A DNA stretch of 49,450 bases from Chloroflexota bacterium (GCA_023423795.1 JAFAEX010000280.1:1-49450), one strand, 5' to 3'. Positions 1 to 8,384 are shown, numbered from the stretch's first letter. The notes: generated from the sequence alone by a model not told the origin. Made by a program: numbers and translations.

Positions 1-465
1 CTCGGTGGAGCGGGCCGCGAGCGCGCCCGCGGTCGCGGCGGCGTCGGCCTCCCGCGCGGCGGCGGTCGCCATCCCGACGAGCAGGTCGCCTATCGTTGCC
101 TCGTCCTCGGCGCGCGCGGTGGCGTAGACCTCGATAGTCGCCTCGGCCCCGATGATTGATTGAGTGGCAACCGCCGCCGTTGTGGCGTGCGATTCCGAAA
201 GGGCCGCGAGTGCCGTCGCATCCGCCGCCTGGGCGGTGGCGTAGGCGGCGATCGTTGCTTGGGCGGCTGCGGGCAGCGCAAGCACGGGTTGCCCCGCCGT
301 CCGGGTTTCCAGCGCCGCCACCCGCGATTCGAGATCGCCCGCGACCGGTGTCGCCGCGGAGGGCGCCGCGGGGCCGGAGCCGGTCGCGTTCGGTTCCACG
401 GGATCGAAGATCAGCGGCACAAGGAGCGCGAACAGGATGGCGGCGATCCCGGCAACCGTTCGCAC
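1..465 (-). CDS. Membrane-anchored Ala-rich helical protein, 3' end outside window
   Basis: An open frame runs 155 codons from a GTG at 463-465 to the window edge, with a GGGGAG Shine-Dalgarno 8 nt upstream. The N-terminus (RTVAGIAAILFALLVPLIF) is one hydrophobic segment and can act as a signal anchor. A short Pro/Ala linker follows. The rest is Ala/Glu/Thr-rich with heptad-like spacing (for example the SRVAALETR stretch) and suggests a long helix or coiled coil outside the membrane. No catalytic motif is visible and I do not recognise a family. The frame has no stop within the window, so its length and any C-terminal domain are unknown. Confidence 0.6.
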   Translation of the reverse strand, partial: MRTVAGIAAILFALLVPLIFDPVEPNATGSGPAAPSAATPVAGDLESRVAALETRTAGQPVLALPAAAQATIAAYATAQAADATALAALSESHATTAAVATQSIIGAEATIEVYATARAEDEATIGDLLVGMATAAAREADAAATAGALAARSTE

Positions 466-534
466 GATCAGCGCTCCCCGCGACCATCCCGCTTTGCTAC
501 GCCGGATGCTGCCCGGTCAGGACCTGATCCGTGC

Positions 535-3069
535 CTACCCCGCCGCTGCCCGTTCGTAGATCATGTCGCGGCAGCGGCCCTCGATCTCGCGGGGGTCCAT
601 CGGGCGCTGGGCGAGGCCGCCGGCGATGGCCGAGGCGGCGACCGCCGCGGCGACGCGCGGGGCGACCCGCAAATCGAGGCTGTCCGGGATGAAGAACTCG
701 GGCGAGAGTTGCTCCGGCGTCACGAGGTCGGCGATGGCGCGGGCTGCCGCGACCTTCATCGCGTCGTCGATGGCGCGGGCCTTGACGTCGAGCGCGCCGC
801 GGAACACGCCCGGGAAGGCCAGCGAGTTGTTGACCTGGTTCGGGTAGTCCGAGCGGCCGGTGGCCACCGCCAGCGCCCCGGCCTGCTTCGCCAGTTCCGG
901 GGTGATCTCCGGCGTCGGGTTGGCGAGCGCGAAGACCAGCGGGTTGGGCGCCATCCGCTCGACCATCGCCGGGGTGAGCGTGCCCGGCGCGGACAGGCCG
1001 ATGAAGACGTCCGACCCCTCGATCACCTCGGCCAGAGTGCCGCGCCGCCGCTCCTTGTTGGTCAGCGACGCGATCTCGAACTTCGAGGCGTCCATGTGGT
1101 CGGTGCGGCCTTCCCAGATCGCGCCGGCGCGGTCGCAGAGCACGATGTCGCCGACGCCGAGGTGGAGCAGCAGTTTGGTGACGGCGACGCCAGCCGAACC
1201 CGCCCCGTTGATCGTGATCCGCAGGTCGGCGAGTTCGGTTCCGCGCAGTTTCGCGCCGTTCAGCAGGCCGGCGGCGACCACGATGGCCGTGCCATGCTGG
1301 TCGTCGTGGAAGACCGGCATGTCGAGGCATTCGCGCAGCCGCCGCTCGATCTCGAAGCAGCGCGGCGCGGAGATGTCTTCCAGGTTGATGCCGCCGAAGG
1401 ACGGGGCGATGTCGCGCACGATGCGCACGATTTCGTCCACGTCCCGCGCCGCCACGCAGATCGGGAAGGCTTCCACCCCGGCCAGCGTGTGGAACAGGAC
1501 CGCCTTGCCCTCCATCACCGGCAGGGCGGCCCGCGGCCCGATGTCGCCCAGCCCGAGCACGGAGGTGCCGTCGGTGACGACGGCGACCAGATTGCCCTTG
1601 GAGGTCAGTTCCGTCACCTGCGACGGGTCGTCGCGGATGATCCGGGCCGGGGCGAGCGCCGCCGGAGGCACGTAGAGCACGTTGAGGATGTGGTGGTCGC
1701 GGATGGGGATCTTCGAGCGGACTTCCAGCACGCCGCCGTGCCGCTTGCGCAGGTCGATCGCCTCGTCGCGGAAACTCTTGCCCTCGGCGGAGCGGCTGCC
1801 GTTGTGCCCGTTGAAGAGCCGCCCCTCGTAGACATAGCGGCGTGCCTTTTCGGCGACCGCTTCCGGCGTGATCTCGACGCCGGCCTCGCCCGATTCGATG
1901 GAGGCGCGGACGACCGCGGCGGCGATGGCCGGCGCCACCCGGAAGTCGAAGATGCGCGGGAGGATGTAGTCCGGGTGCAATTCGCCGTCCGGGATGACGT
2001 CGGCCAGTGCCCGCGCCGCGTAGAGCAGCGTGCGGAGCCGGATGTTGCGGGCGCGGCAATCGAGCAACCCGCGGAAGACGCCCGGGAAGACCAGCGAGAC
2101 GTCCATCGTGTTCGGGTAATCCGACCGGCCGGTGGCGATCACCCGCGCCCCGGCGGCCCGCGCCGCGCCCGGATCGACCTCCGGCTCGGGCACCGCCAGC
2201 GCGAAGACGATCGGGTCCGGGGCCATCGAGCGGATCATCGCCTCGTCCACGATGCCGCCGGTGGACAGGCCGATGAAGACGTCCGCCCCTTGCAGCATCT
2301 CGGCGAGGCTGCCGCGGCGGCCGTCGAGGTTGGTCTCCTTGGCGAGGTAGGCCTTCGCCCAGTTCATCCGCTCCGGGCGGTAGGTGTAGATCGCGCCGGC
2401 CCGGTCGCAGACCACGAGGTTGTGCACCCCGGCGCGCGACAGCAGCCGGGCCACGCCGATGCCGGCCACGCCCGCGCCGCTGACGACGACGCGGACGTCC
2501 TCGATGCGCTTGCCGACGACGGTCAGCGCGTTGGTCAGCGCGGCCAGCACGAGGATCGCCGTGCCGTGGTGCTGGTTGGAGAAGACGGGGATGTCGGTCG
2601 CCTTCTCCAGTTCGTCCTGCACGGTGAAGGCGCGCGGGGCGCAGATGTCGTCAACGCAAATCGCCCCGAAGGTCGGGGCGACGGCCAGTCCGGTCTGGAC
2701 GATTTCTTCCGGGTCCGACGTGTTGACGCACAGCGGAAACGCGTCCACCCCGCCGAAGGTTTTGAAGATGACGCTCTTGGCCTCGGCGATGGGGAGCGCC
2801 GCTTCGGGCGGACCACCGGCGCGGCCGAAAACGTCGGAGCCGTCGGTGAGGATGGCGACGGTGTTACCGCGGCAGGTCAGGTCGTAGGAGGCGATCGGGT
2901 CGGCGGCGATGGCGAGGCAGGCCTCGGCCACGCCGGGGGTGTAGACGAGCGACAGGATCGCCCGGTCGCGCACGGGAACCTTCGACTGGACGCCGATCAG
3001 GCCCTGATAGCGGCGCCGGTAATCCAGCCCCTCGTCGCCGATGCCGGTAAACCAGGTATCGCTGTCCAC
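535..3069 (-). CDS. Tandem (fused double) malic enzyme, 844 aa
   Basis: Malic enzymes oxidatively decarboxylate malate to pyruvate with NAD(P). This single frame holds two complete copies, at about residues 1-425 and 435-844. Copy 1 has the Tyr loop VYTPGVAE (Tyr43), the Lys of AEAKS and a GAGVAG nucleotide site. Its metal motif is FSNQHHGTA (N165, Q166) instead of the usual FxDDQHGTA, and GLGDIGP has become GRAGGPP. Copy 2 keeps GLGDIGP, MEGKA, LEDISAP, FHDDQHGTA (D589, D590) and GAGSAG. Its Tyr loop is altered to LYVPPAA (Tyr466). The GTG start at 3069 follows GGGAGGA. Ordinary short bacterial malic enzymes have one such unit, and the longer hybrids carry a phosphotransacetylase domain, which is absent here. 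A TACAAT box lies about 60 nt upstream. The gene is the last of a minus-strand run starting at the toxin-antitoxin pair. Confidence 0.93.
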   Translation of the reverse strand: MDSDTWFTGIGDEGLDYRRRYQGLIGVQSKVPVRDRAILSLVYTPGVAEACLAIAADPIASYDLTCRGNTVAILTDGSDVFGRAGGPPEAALPIAEAKSVIFKTFGGVDAFPLCVNTSDPEEIVQTGLAVAPTFGAICVDDICAPRAFTVQDELEKATDIPVFSNQHHGTAILVLAALTNALTVVGKRIEDVRVVVSGAGVAGIGVARLLSRAGVHNLVVCDRAGAIYTYRPERMNWAKAYLAKETNLDGRRGSLAEMLQGADVFIGLSTGGIVDEAMIRSMAPDPIVFALAVPEPEVDPGAARAAGARVIATGRSDYPNTMDVSLVFPGVFRGLLDCRARNIRLRTLLYAARALADVIPDGELHPDYILPRIFDFRVAPAIAAAVVRASIESGEAGVEITPEAVAEKARRYVYEGRLFNGHNGSRSAEGKSFRDEAIDLRKRHGGVLEVRSKIPIRDHHILNVLYVPPAALAPARIIRDDPSQVTELTSKGNLVAVVTDGTSVLGLGDIGPRAALPVMEGKAVLFHTLAGVEAFPICVAARDVDEIVRIVRDIAPSFGGINLEDISAPRCFEIERRLRECLDMPVFHDDQHGTAIVVAAGLLNGAKLRGTELADLRITINGAGSAGVAVTKLLLHLGVGDIVLCDRAGAIWEGRTDHMDASKFEIASLTNKERRRGTLAEVIEGSDVFIGLSAPGTLTPAMVERMAPNPLVFALANPTPEITPELAKQAGALAVATGRSDYPNQVNNSLAFPGVFRGALDVKARAIDDAMKVAAARAIADLVTPEQLSPEFFIPDSLDLRVAPRVAAAVAASAIAGGLAQRPMDPREIEGRCRDMIYERAAAG

Positions 3070-3158
3070 GCGTCCTCCCGGGTGTGGGTGGCGGATGCTG
3101 GGTAATTGGTGCCCAACGGGCGAAGGGTCATTGTAGTACGGGACTCGGCGCGCGTTTT

Positions 3159-3941
3159 TCAACCCGGGAACGATGCGGCGAGGAACGGCAGCGCGTGAGC
3201 CAGCAGCGCGTCGGCGCGCAGGAACGTTTGCAGGTGGTCGAAGCCGGGCAACGGGACGGTTGTCGCGTCCGGCATCACCTCGGCGGCGCGGCGGGCGTCG
3301 GCGAAAAACGGCTCCTCCGTGCCGACCAGCAGCAGGGTCGGGACGGGGATGCGCGGCAACTCCGCCGCCTGCGAGCCGTCGCTGCTGGTCACCCACGCCT
3401 CCATCGAGGCGACCAGCGCGAGGTGGTCGTTGTTCAGCCACTTGGCGCGCACGTCCGGCGGAAGCGGCCCGTGGTTGGCTTCCCAGCCGGCGACGAACGA
3501 TTCCATGCCGCCGCGCAGCCCGTCGATCCAGCCCCGCACCTCGGCGGCTTCGGCCGGCGACATCGGGAAGGGGTTGTAGCCGGTCAGCACCAGCGCCGCG
3601 ATGCGCTCCGGGTGGTCGTGGCCGAGGGTGAACCCGACCATGCCGCCGAGCGAATGGCCCCAGAAAGCGGCCCGCTCGATGCCCTCGGCGTCCAGCACCG
3701 CCAGCACGTCGGCGGCGCGGTGGCGCCGGGTGCAGAGCGCGGGATCGTGCGGCTTGCCGCTGCGCCCGTGGCCGCGGGCATCCAGCAGGAGCAGGGTGAA
3801 ACGGTCGCGCAGGCCGGCGACGTAGCCGCAATCCCGCCAGCGCTCCCCGGTCCCGGTGAGGCCGTGGTACATCACCAGCGGCGGGCCGGAGCCGTCGATT
3901 TCGTAGGAGGTGGGCACGCCGTCGTTGTCGGCGAAGGGCAT
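3159..3941 (-). CDS. Alpha/beta hydrolase, 260 aa
   Basis: A serine hydrolase of the alpha/beta fold. The oxyanion-region motif is MYHGLTGTG, followed by DARGHGRSG, the nucleophile elbow GHSLGG and a late catalytic His in GFDHLQ. The acid is probably the Glu of the GTEEPFF segment. The length is normal for the family, and no signal peptide is seen, so it is probably cytoplasmic. I place the start at the ATG at 3939-3941, which has AAGGA 8 nt upstream. A longer reading from 4016 would overlap the toxin gene and has no better site. The substrate cannot be told from sequence; esterases, haloperoxidase-like enzymes and hydrolases of small esters share this pattern. The gene starts 25 nt after the DUF5615 gene on the same strand. 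Confidence 0.88.
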   Translation of the reverse strand: MPFADNDGVPTSYEIDGSGPPLVMYHGLTGTGERWRDCGYVAGLRDRFTLLLLDARGHGRSGKPHDPALCTRRHRAADVLAVLDAEGIERAAFWGHSLGGMVGFTLGHDHPERIAALVLTGYNPFPMSPAEAAEVRGWIDGLRGGMESFVAGWEANHGPLPPDVRAKWLNNDHLALVASMEAWVTSSDGSQAAELPRIPVPTLLLVGTEEPFFADARRAAEVMPDATTVPLPGFDHLQTFLRADALLAHALPFLAASFPG

Positions 3942-3966
3942 CAATCCGATCCTTGCCAATTCCCGC

Positions 3967-4314
3967 TCAGCCGCGAACGCGGACGCCCGATGACGAAACG
4001 ACGATGAGCCTTCCACGCAACTGGGGAGCGGCGAGCAGCGCCCGCCGGGTCAGCGTGAGCCGCTCGTCAAGGGTCACATTCTTCAGCCGGTACAGGACGA
4101 CTCCGGGGTTCGGTCGTCCATGTCGGACAATCCGTTCGCCGAACCCGAGATCCTCCGTCAGGATGATCCGATGCTCCAATAGCGCTACCTGGACAATGGC
4201 CTCATCGGGAGCCGCTGCGGGAACGTCGATCCCGACGATCGCAACGTCGTGGCCGTCTGCGGCAAGCAACGGACCAAGGCGAGCGTCCATGTTGCGGTCG
4301 AGCAGGAGACGCAT
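3967..4314 (-). CDS. DUF5615 family PIN-like protein, probable toxin
   Basis: The 115-residue protein begins MRLLLDRNMDARL and carries GHDVAIVG and IILTEDLGFGERI. These are the marks of the DUF5615 (Mut7-C/PIN-like) family: acidic residues in the first strand (Asp6) and in the TEDLGFG turn can form a metal-dependent RNase-like site. Members are usually paired with a DUF433 protein, and that gene ends 2 nt upstream here, which supports a toxin-antitoxin pair. Toxicity is inference from the pairing. The gene runs on toward the alpha/beta hydrolase with 25 nt between them. Confidence 0.85.
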   Translation of the reverse strand: MRLLLDRNMDARLGPLLAADGHDVAIVGIDVPAAAPDEAIVQVALLEHRIILTEDLGFGERIVRHGRPNPGVVLYRLKNVTLDERLTLTRRALLAAPQLRGRLIVVSSSGVRVRG

Positions 4315-4316
4315 CG

Positions 4317-4592
4317 TCAGGCGGCATCGATGCGAATCGCGCGGCCCTCTCGCCAGGATCGAGCGACCTGCTCCGCCCCGTAGGCCAGGCAGGCACGCAC
4401 CTCGTCTTCGGTGATACCGGGAAATGCGTCATAGATGCGCGACCAGTCGTCGTCGGCGAGGAATTGCAGCACGCGTTCAACCGTCAGCCGCGTCCCCCGC
4501 ACGGTGGGCTTGCCGACCATGATGTCCGGATTGCTCGTGATGACTTGGCCGATTCTCGGATCGACTTCGTCCTCACCGAACAGGTCGTCCAT
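4317..4592 (-). CDS. DUF433 family protein, probable antitoxin
   Basis: The 91-residue protein contains the DUF433 signature: ITSNPDIMVGKPTVRGTRLTVERVL, split here as ITSNPDIMVGKP and TVRGTRLTVERVL, followed by DAFPGITEDEVRACLAYG. The fold is a small helix-turn-helix that binds DNA and neutralises a PIN-like partner. The DUF5615 gene follows after 2 nt, so the two are certainly co-transcribed. The ATG at 4590-4592 has GGAGGTG just upstream. The 89 nt between this gene and csoR hold no further gene and would contain the pair's promoter. Confidence 0.86.
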   Translation of the reverse strand: MDDLFGEDEVDPRIGQVITSNPDIMVGKPTVRGTRLTVERVLQFLADDDWSRIYDAFPGITEDEVRACLAYGAEQVARSWREGRAIRIDAA

Positions 4593-4681
4593 GGGTCACC
4601 TCCGCGCATTGGGAATGACGCTGCCGCGATCCTGTCGATCAGTTGCCGCAGCGATCCAACCTGGCGGTCCTGAAGTAGATC

Positions 4682-5029
4682 CTACCCCACCGTCCGCGTG
4701 AAGCGTTCGATCGCTTCGGTCAGTTCGGCGAGCGTCGCTTCGCGGTTTTCGGGGTCGCCATCGACGACGCAGCCGCGGATGTGGTCCTCCAGCACCAGCA
4801 GCCCGACCGAGCGCGCCCCGGCAATGATCGCGGAGAGTTGGGTCAGGATGTCGATGCAGTACTGGTCCTCGTCCACCATCCGCTGGACGCCGCGCACCTG
4901 GCCTTCCAGCCGCCGCAACCGGTTGCGGATGCGCGCCTTGTCGTCGGCGTAGGAGGGCGGCCGGTTGGCGACGTGCGCGCACGGCTCCGTGCCGCCGTTG
5001 GTCGCCGTGGCCTCTTCGGTCTTCGTCAT
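4682..5029 (-). CDS. csoR: CsoR-type copper-sensing transcriptional repressor, 115 aa
   Basis: An all-helical CsoR/RcnR family repressor that leaves DNA when it binds Cu(I). The core reads RLRRLEGQVRGVQRMV, then YCIDILTQLSAI, then LEDHIRGCV. The Cys in YCIDIL and the His and Cys in DHIRGC form the Cys-His-Cys copper site of true CsoR proteins. I chose the ATG at 5027-5029 (MTKTEE), preceded by GGAGA at good spacing. A longer reading from 5149 would run back through the operator region and is rejected. The gene is divergent from copA. The 137-nt gap between them holds two CsoR-type operators, so it very likely controls copA and perhaps itself. Confidence 0.93.
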   Translation of the reverse strand: MTKTEEATATNGGTEPCAHVANRPPSYADDKARIRNRLRRLEGQVRGVQRMVDEDQYCIDILTQLSAIIAGARSVGLLVLEDHIRGCVVDGDPENREATLAELTEAIERFTRTVG

Positions 5030-5087
5030 GGGAAAGGGTCTCCGTTGCGCGGTGCGAGCCGACCGGCCCGATTCGTCGCCGGCGACG

Positions 5088-5115
5088 TTGACATGATACC
5101 ACCGGGGGGTATAAT
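5088..5115 (+). promoter_or_regulatory. Consensus sigma70-type promoter of the copper operon
   Basis: TTGACA at 5088-5093 and TATAAT at 5110-5115 both match consensus exactly, with a 16-nt spacer. The first CsoR-type operator fills the spacer and overlaps the -10 box, and the second covers the expected start site near 5122. A strong promoter held off by a repressor is the usual design for copper efflux genes. Confidence 0.85.
5096..5112. promoter_or_regulatory. CsoR-type operator 1
   Basis: Interrupted palindrome ATACCACCGGGGGGTAT (17 bp). ATACC..GGTAT ends around a C/G-rich centre resemble known CsoR boxes. It overlaps the spacer and -10 element of the copA promoter, so bound repressor would block RNA polymerase. 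The csoR gene is 67 nt away. Confidence 0.8.
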
Positions 5116-5123
5116 TGGGCCAT

Positions 5124-5140
5124 ATACCCACGCGGGGTAT
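5124..5140. promoter_or_regulatory. CsoR-type operator 2
   Basis: Second 17-bp palindrome, ATACCCACGCGGGGTAT, centred 28 bp downstream of the first. The end bases are the same and the centre differs, so the conserved part is the half-site. It lies over the likely transcription start and 26 nt before the copA start codon. Confidence 0.8.
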
Positions 5141-5166
5141 CGTATTCATTCACCGGGACCACCCAA

Positions 5167-8100
5167 ATGAGCACCACCGACATCACGACCCCAGCCGCCG
5201 CGACCGCGACCCTGACCGCCGAGGTGGACGGGATGACTTGCGCTTCTTGCGTGCGCCGGGTCGAGCAGGCCCTGGAAAAGACCCCCGGCGTGGTGGCGGC
5301 GCGGGTGAACCTGGCGACCGAGCGGGCGACCGTCGAGGTCGATCCGGCGATCGCCGGGGCGGACGCGGTGCGCGCGGCCATCGAGCGCGCGGGGTACGGC
5401 GCGGGCGAGATCGAGACGGTCGCGCCGCACGTGGCCGCTCCGGCTGCTCGGGTTGCCGAACCGGCTGTGGCGTCGGCACGCGATGCCGGAGCGAACGGTG
5501 CGTCTCCCGCCGAGGCGATGCTGCCGATCGACGGCATGACCTGCGCGTCGTGCGTGCGCCGGGTCGAGCGGTCGCTGGAGAAGACCCCGGGCGTCGTCGA
5601 GGCGAGCGTGAACCTCGCGACCGAGCGCGCGTCCGTGCGCTTCGATCCGGCCGTGGCCGACCTCGACGGGTTGCGCGCTGCCGTGGAAAAGGCCGGCTAT
5701 CGCGTCGGCGAGGGTGCGGCGGTTTCCGGTTCTCCCGTGCCCATCCCCGTGTCCGGCAACGGGCACGGACCGGCCGCGAGCCACGACATGGCCACGCTTG
5801 CCGCCGTCCAGGCCCAGCCGGCCGATGGCGCGAACGCCCGCCGCAAACAGGTGCGGGACCGCGAAATAGCCGACCTGAAGCGCAAGTGGGTCGCCAGCCT
5901 CGCCATCGGCGTGGTCATGATGGCGCTGATGTACCTGCCGCTGCCGGTCCCGATGGCGGACCTGGCGCCGCTGATGCTGATCGCCGCCACGGTCGTGCAG
6001 GTGTGGGCGGGCGGCGTCTTCTACACGGCGACCTGGGCGGCGGCCCGCCACGGCGCGACGAACATGAACACCCTCGTCGCCGTCGGCACCACCGTCGCCT
6101 ACGGCTACTCGGCGTTCGTCACCCTCTGGCCGGACCTCGCGGTCCGGTGGGGCTTCGCGCCGTACCTCTACTACGAATCGGCGGTCGTCATCATCGCCCT
6201 GATCCTGATGGGCCGCTGGCTGGAGGCGCGCGCCAAGCGGCGCACCGGCGAGGCGATCGAGGCGCTGGTCGGGCTGCAACCGAAAACCGCGCGGGTGATC
6301 CGCGACGGCGTGGAGCTCGACCTGCCGGTCGAGCACGTGATCACCGGCGACCTGATCCGCGTCCGCCCCGGCGAGAAACTGCCGGTGGACGGCGAGGTCG
6401 TCGAGGGTACGTCCGCGGTCGATGAATCGATGCTGACCGGCGAAAGCCTGCCGGTGACGAAGCAGCCCGGCGACCCCGTTTTCGGCGCGACGATCAACGG
6501 CGCAGGCGGGTTCGTCTTCCGGGCCACGAAAGTCGGGGCGGACACGACGCTGGCGCAGATCGTCCGCCTTGTTGAAGAAGCGCAGGGCTCGAAGGCCCCG
6601 ATGCAGGCGCTGGCCGACCGCATCGCCGGCGTCTTCGTCCCGATCGTGCTGGTCATCGCCCTGCTGACCTTCGTCGGCTGGCTGTTGCTCGGGCCGGACC
6701 CGGCGCTGACGTTCGCGGTGCAGGCGGCGGTCGCGGTGCTGGTCATCGCCTGCCCGTGCGCGCTCGGGCTGGCCGCGCCGGTCGCGGTGATGGTCGGCAC
6801 CGGGGAGGCCGCCCGCCACGGCATCCTTGTCCGCGGCGGCGAGGCGCTGGAAGCGGCGAAGACGATCGACGCCATCGTGCTCGACAAGACCGGCACCATC
6901 ACGAAGGGCGCGCCGGCGGTCACGAGCGTTGTGCCAGCGCCCGGTTCCGGGTTCGACGAGGCCGCCCTGCTGCGGTTGGCCGCCGCGGTCGAGGTCGGTT
7001 CCGAGCATCCGCTCGGCGCGGCCATCATCGGCCGGATGACCGATCTCGGGCTGGCGCTGCCGGCCGCCGAAGGGTTCGCCTCGGTCACCGGCAAGGGCGT
7101 CAGCGCCACGGTCGAGGGCCGAGCGGTGCTCGTCGGCAACCGGGCGATGCTGGCCGAGGCGGACATCGACCCGGCGCCGCTGGCGGCGAAGGCTGGCGAA
7201 TTGGCCGGGGACGGGGCGACCCCGCTCTTCGTCGCCGTGGATGGCGCGCTGGCGGGCATTGTCGCGGTCGCCGACCCGCTGAAGCCCGATTCGGCCGAAG
7301 CGATCCGCCAACTGCGCGCCCTCGGGCTCGACGTGTGGATGATTACCGGCGACAACGCCGGCACCGCCCACTCGGTCGCCCGCCGCGTCGGCATCACCGA
7401 ATCGAACGTGCTGGCCGACGCGCTGCCGGAGGACAAGGCGCGGGCGATCCGTGCGTTGCAGGCAGATGGCAAGCGGGTGGCGATGGCCGGCGACGGCATC
7501 AACGACGCACCGGCGCTGGCCCAGGCCGATCTCGGGATTGCGATGGGCGCGGGGACCGACGTGGCGATGGCCGCGTCGGACATCACCCTCGTCGGTGGCG
7601 ACCTGCGCAAGGTGGTTACCGCCATCGCCCTGTCGCGCCGGACGGTCAATACGATCCGGCAGGGGCTCTTCTGGGCCTTCGCCTACAACGTGCTGCTGAT
7701 CCCGGTCGCGATGGGGTTGCTGTATCCGTTCACCGGCTGGCTGCTGGATCCGATCCTTGCCGCCGCCGCGATGGCGATGAGCAGCGTGAGCGTGGTCGCC
7801 AACGCGCTGCGCCTGCGCTCGTTCCGGGAGCCGGAGAACGCCGAGCAGATCGTCAACCCGCCGCTGCGGGAACGGGTGGCGGATTGGGGATTCCTGGCCG
7901 GCATCGCGGTGGTGGCGATCCTCGTCGGCGCGGCGGCGATCCGCTTCGCGCCGGAGACCCACGCCGCGATGGATGCCGGTTCGGCGTCCGCCGCGACCGG
8001 TCCCGATGCCCCGCTGATCGTTGGGCAGACGTGGGAACTTACGGTGTCGGGCGGCTTGTTGCGCGGGCCGGTCGACCTGCCGGTGACGGCGGGCGAGCCG

Positions 8101-8340
8101 GTGTCGTTCGTCGTCACCAACACCGACGACGCCGGCTACGTCCTCTCGATCGAACCGAGCGACGCCCCGATGATCTCGTTCATTCCTCAGGGCCGTGACG
8201 ACCACGAGATGTTCGAGCCGAACCTGCGTCCGGGCGAAACGGCGACCGTGACCCTCGCCATGGACGACCCGGCCGCCTGGATGCTGATGCTGACCGACGA
8301 GCACGGGATGATGGCCCACCGCCCGTTCTCGACCCGTTGA
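5167..8340 (+). CDS. copA: Cu(I)-exporting P1B-type ATPase with C-terminal cupredoxin-like extension, 1057 aa
   Basis: Exports cytoplasmic Cu(I) using ATP. Two N-terminal metal-binding domains carry GMTCASC (Cys25/28 and Cys126/129). Then come the membrane helices, TGES (actuator), the CPC membrane metal site (Cys529, Cys531), DKTGT with phospho-acceptor Asp573, SEHPLG and GDGINDAP. After the last ordinary helices there is another hydrophobic segment (about 905-925) and then about 110 extra residues. These look like a cupredoxin: TAGEPVSFVVTNTDDAGYVL, then LRPGETATVTL, ending in a Met/His-rich DEHGMMAH. That domain is not part of a usual CopA and would lie outside the membrane if the extra segment spans it. 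The gene follows a CsoR-controlled promoter. Confidence 0.96.
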   Translation: MSTTDITTPAAATATLTAEVDGMTCASCVRRVEQALEKTPGVVAARVNLATERATVEVDPAIAGADAVRAAIERAGYGAGEIETVAPHVAAPAARVAEPAVASARDAGANGASPAEAMLPIDGMTCASCVRRVERSLEKTPGVVEASVNLATERASVRFDPAVADLDGLRAAVEKAGYRVGEGAAVSGSPVPIPVSGNGHGPAASHDMATLAAVQAQPADGANARRKQVRDREIADLKRKWVASLAIGVVMMALMYLPLPVPMADLAPLMLIAATVVQVWAGGVFYTATWAAARHGATNMNTLVAVGTTVAYGYSAFVTLWPDLAVRWGFAPYLYYESAVVIIALILMGRWLEARAKRRTGEAIEALVGLQPKTARVIRDGVELDLPVEHVITGDLIRVRPGEKLPVDGEVVEGTSAVDESMLTGESLPVTKQPGDPVFGATINGAGGFVFRATKVGADTTLAQIVRLVEEAQGSKAPMQALADRIAGVFVPIVLVIALLTFVGWLLLGPDPALTFAVQAAVAVLVIACPCALGLAAPVAVMVGTGEAARHGILVRGGEALEAAKTIDAIVLDKTGTITKGAPAVTSVVPAPGSGFDEAALLRLAAAVEVGSEHPLGAAIIGRMTDLGLALPAAEGFASVTGKGVSATVEGRAVLVGNRAMLAEADIDPAPLAAKAGELAGDGATPLFVAVDGALAGIVAVADPLKPDSAEAIRQLRALGLDVWMITGDNAGTAHSVARRVGITESNVLADALPEDKARAIRALQADGKRVAMAGDGINDAPALAQADLGIAMGAGTDVAMAASDITLVGGDLRKVVTAIALSRRTVNTIRQGLFWAFAYNVLLIPVAMGLLYPFTGWLLDPILAAAAMAMSSVSVVANALRLRSFREPENAEQIVNPPLRERVADWGFLAGIAVVAILVGAAAIRFAPETHAAMDAGSASAATGPDAPLIVGQTWELTVSGGLLRGPVDLPVTAGEPVSFVVTNTDDAGYVLSIEPSDAPMISFIPQGRDDHEMFEPNLRPGETATVTLAMDDPAAWMLMLTDEHGMMAHRPFSTR

Positions 8341-8347
8341 TGACGCA

Positions 8348-8384
8348 CCGATCCGGGCGCTGGCCCGCCCAGCGCCCGGATCGG
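8348..8384 (+). terminator. Strong hairpin between copA and copZ, no U-tract
   Basis: Perfect 16-bp stem (8348-8363 with 8369-8384) around a 5-nt loop, starting 8 nt after the copA stop. No run of T follows, so it may be a partial terminator or an RNA-stability element that sets copA against copZ levels rather than a full stop. Confidence 0.55.

Noticed and set aside
160..3105. 981-codon plus-strand open frame
   Set aside because: It is antisense to the malic enzyme gene and encodes Arg/Gly/His-rich low-complexity sequence with no domain.
5030..5149. 40-residue N-terminal extension of CsoR
   Set aside because: It would translate back through the promoter and operators and is not conserved in CsoR proteins.
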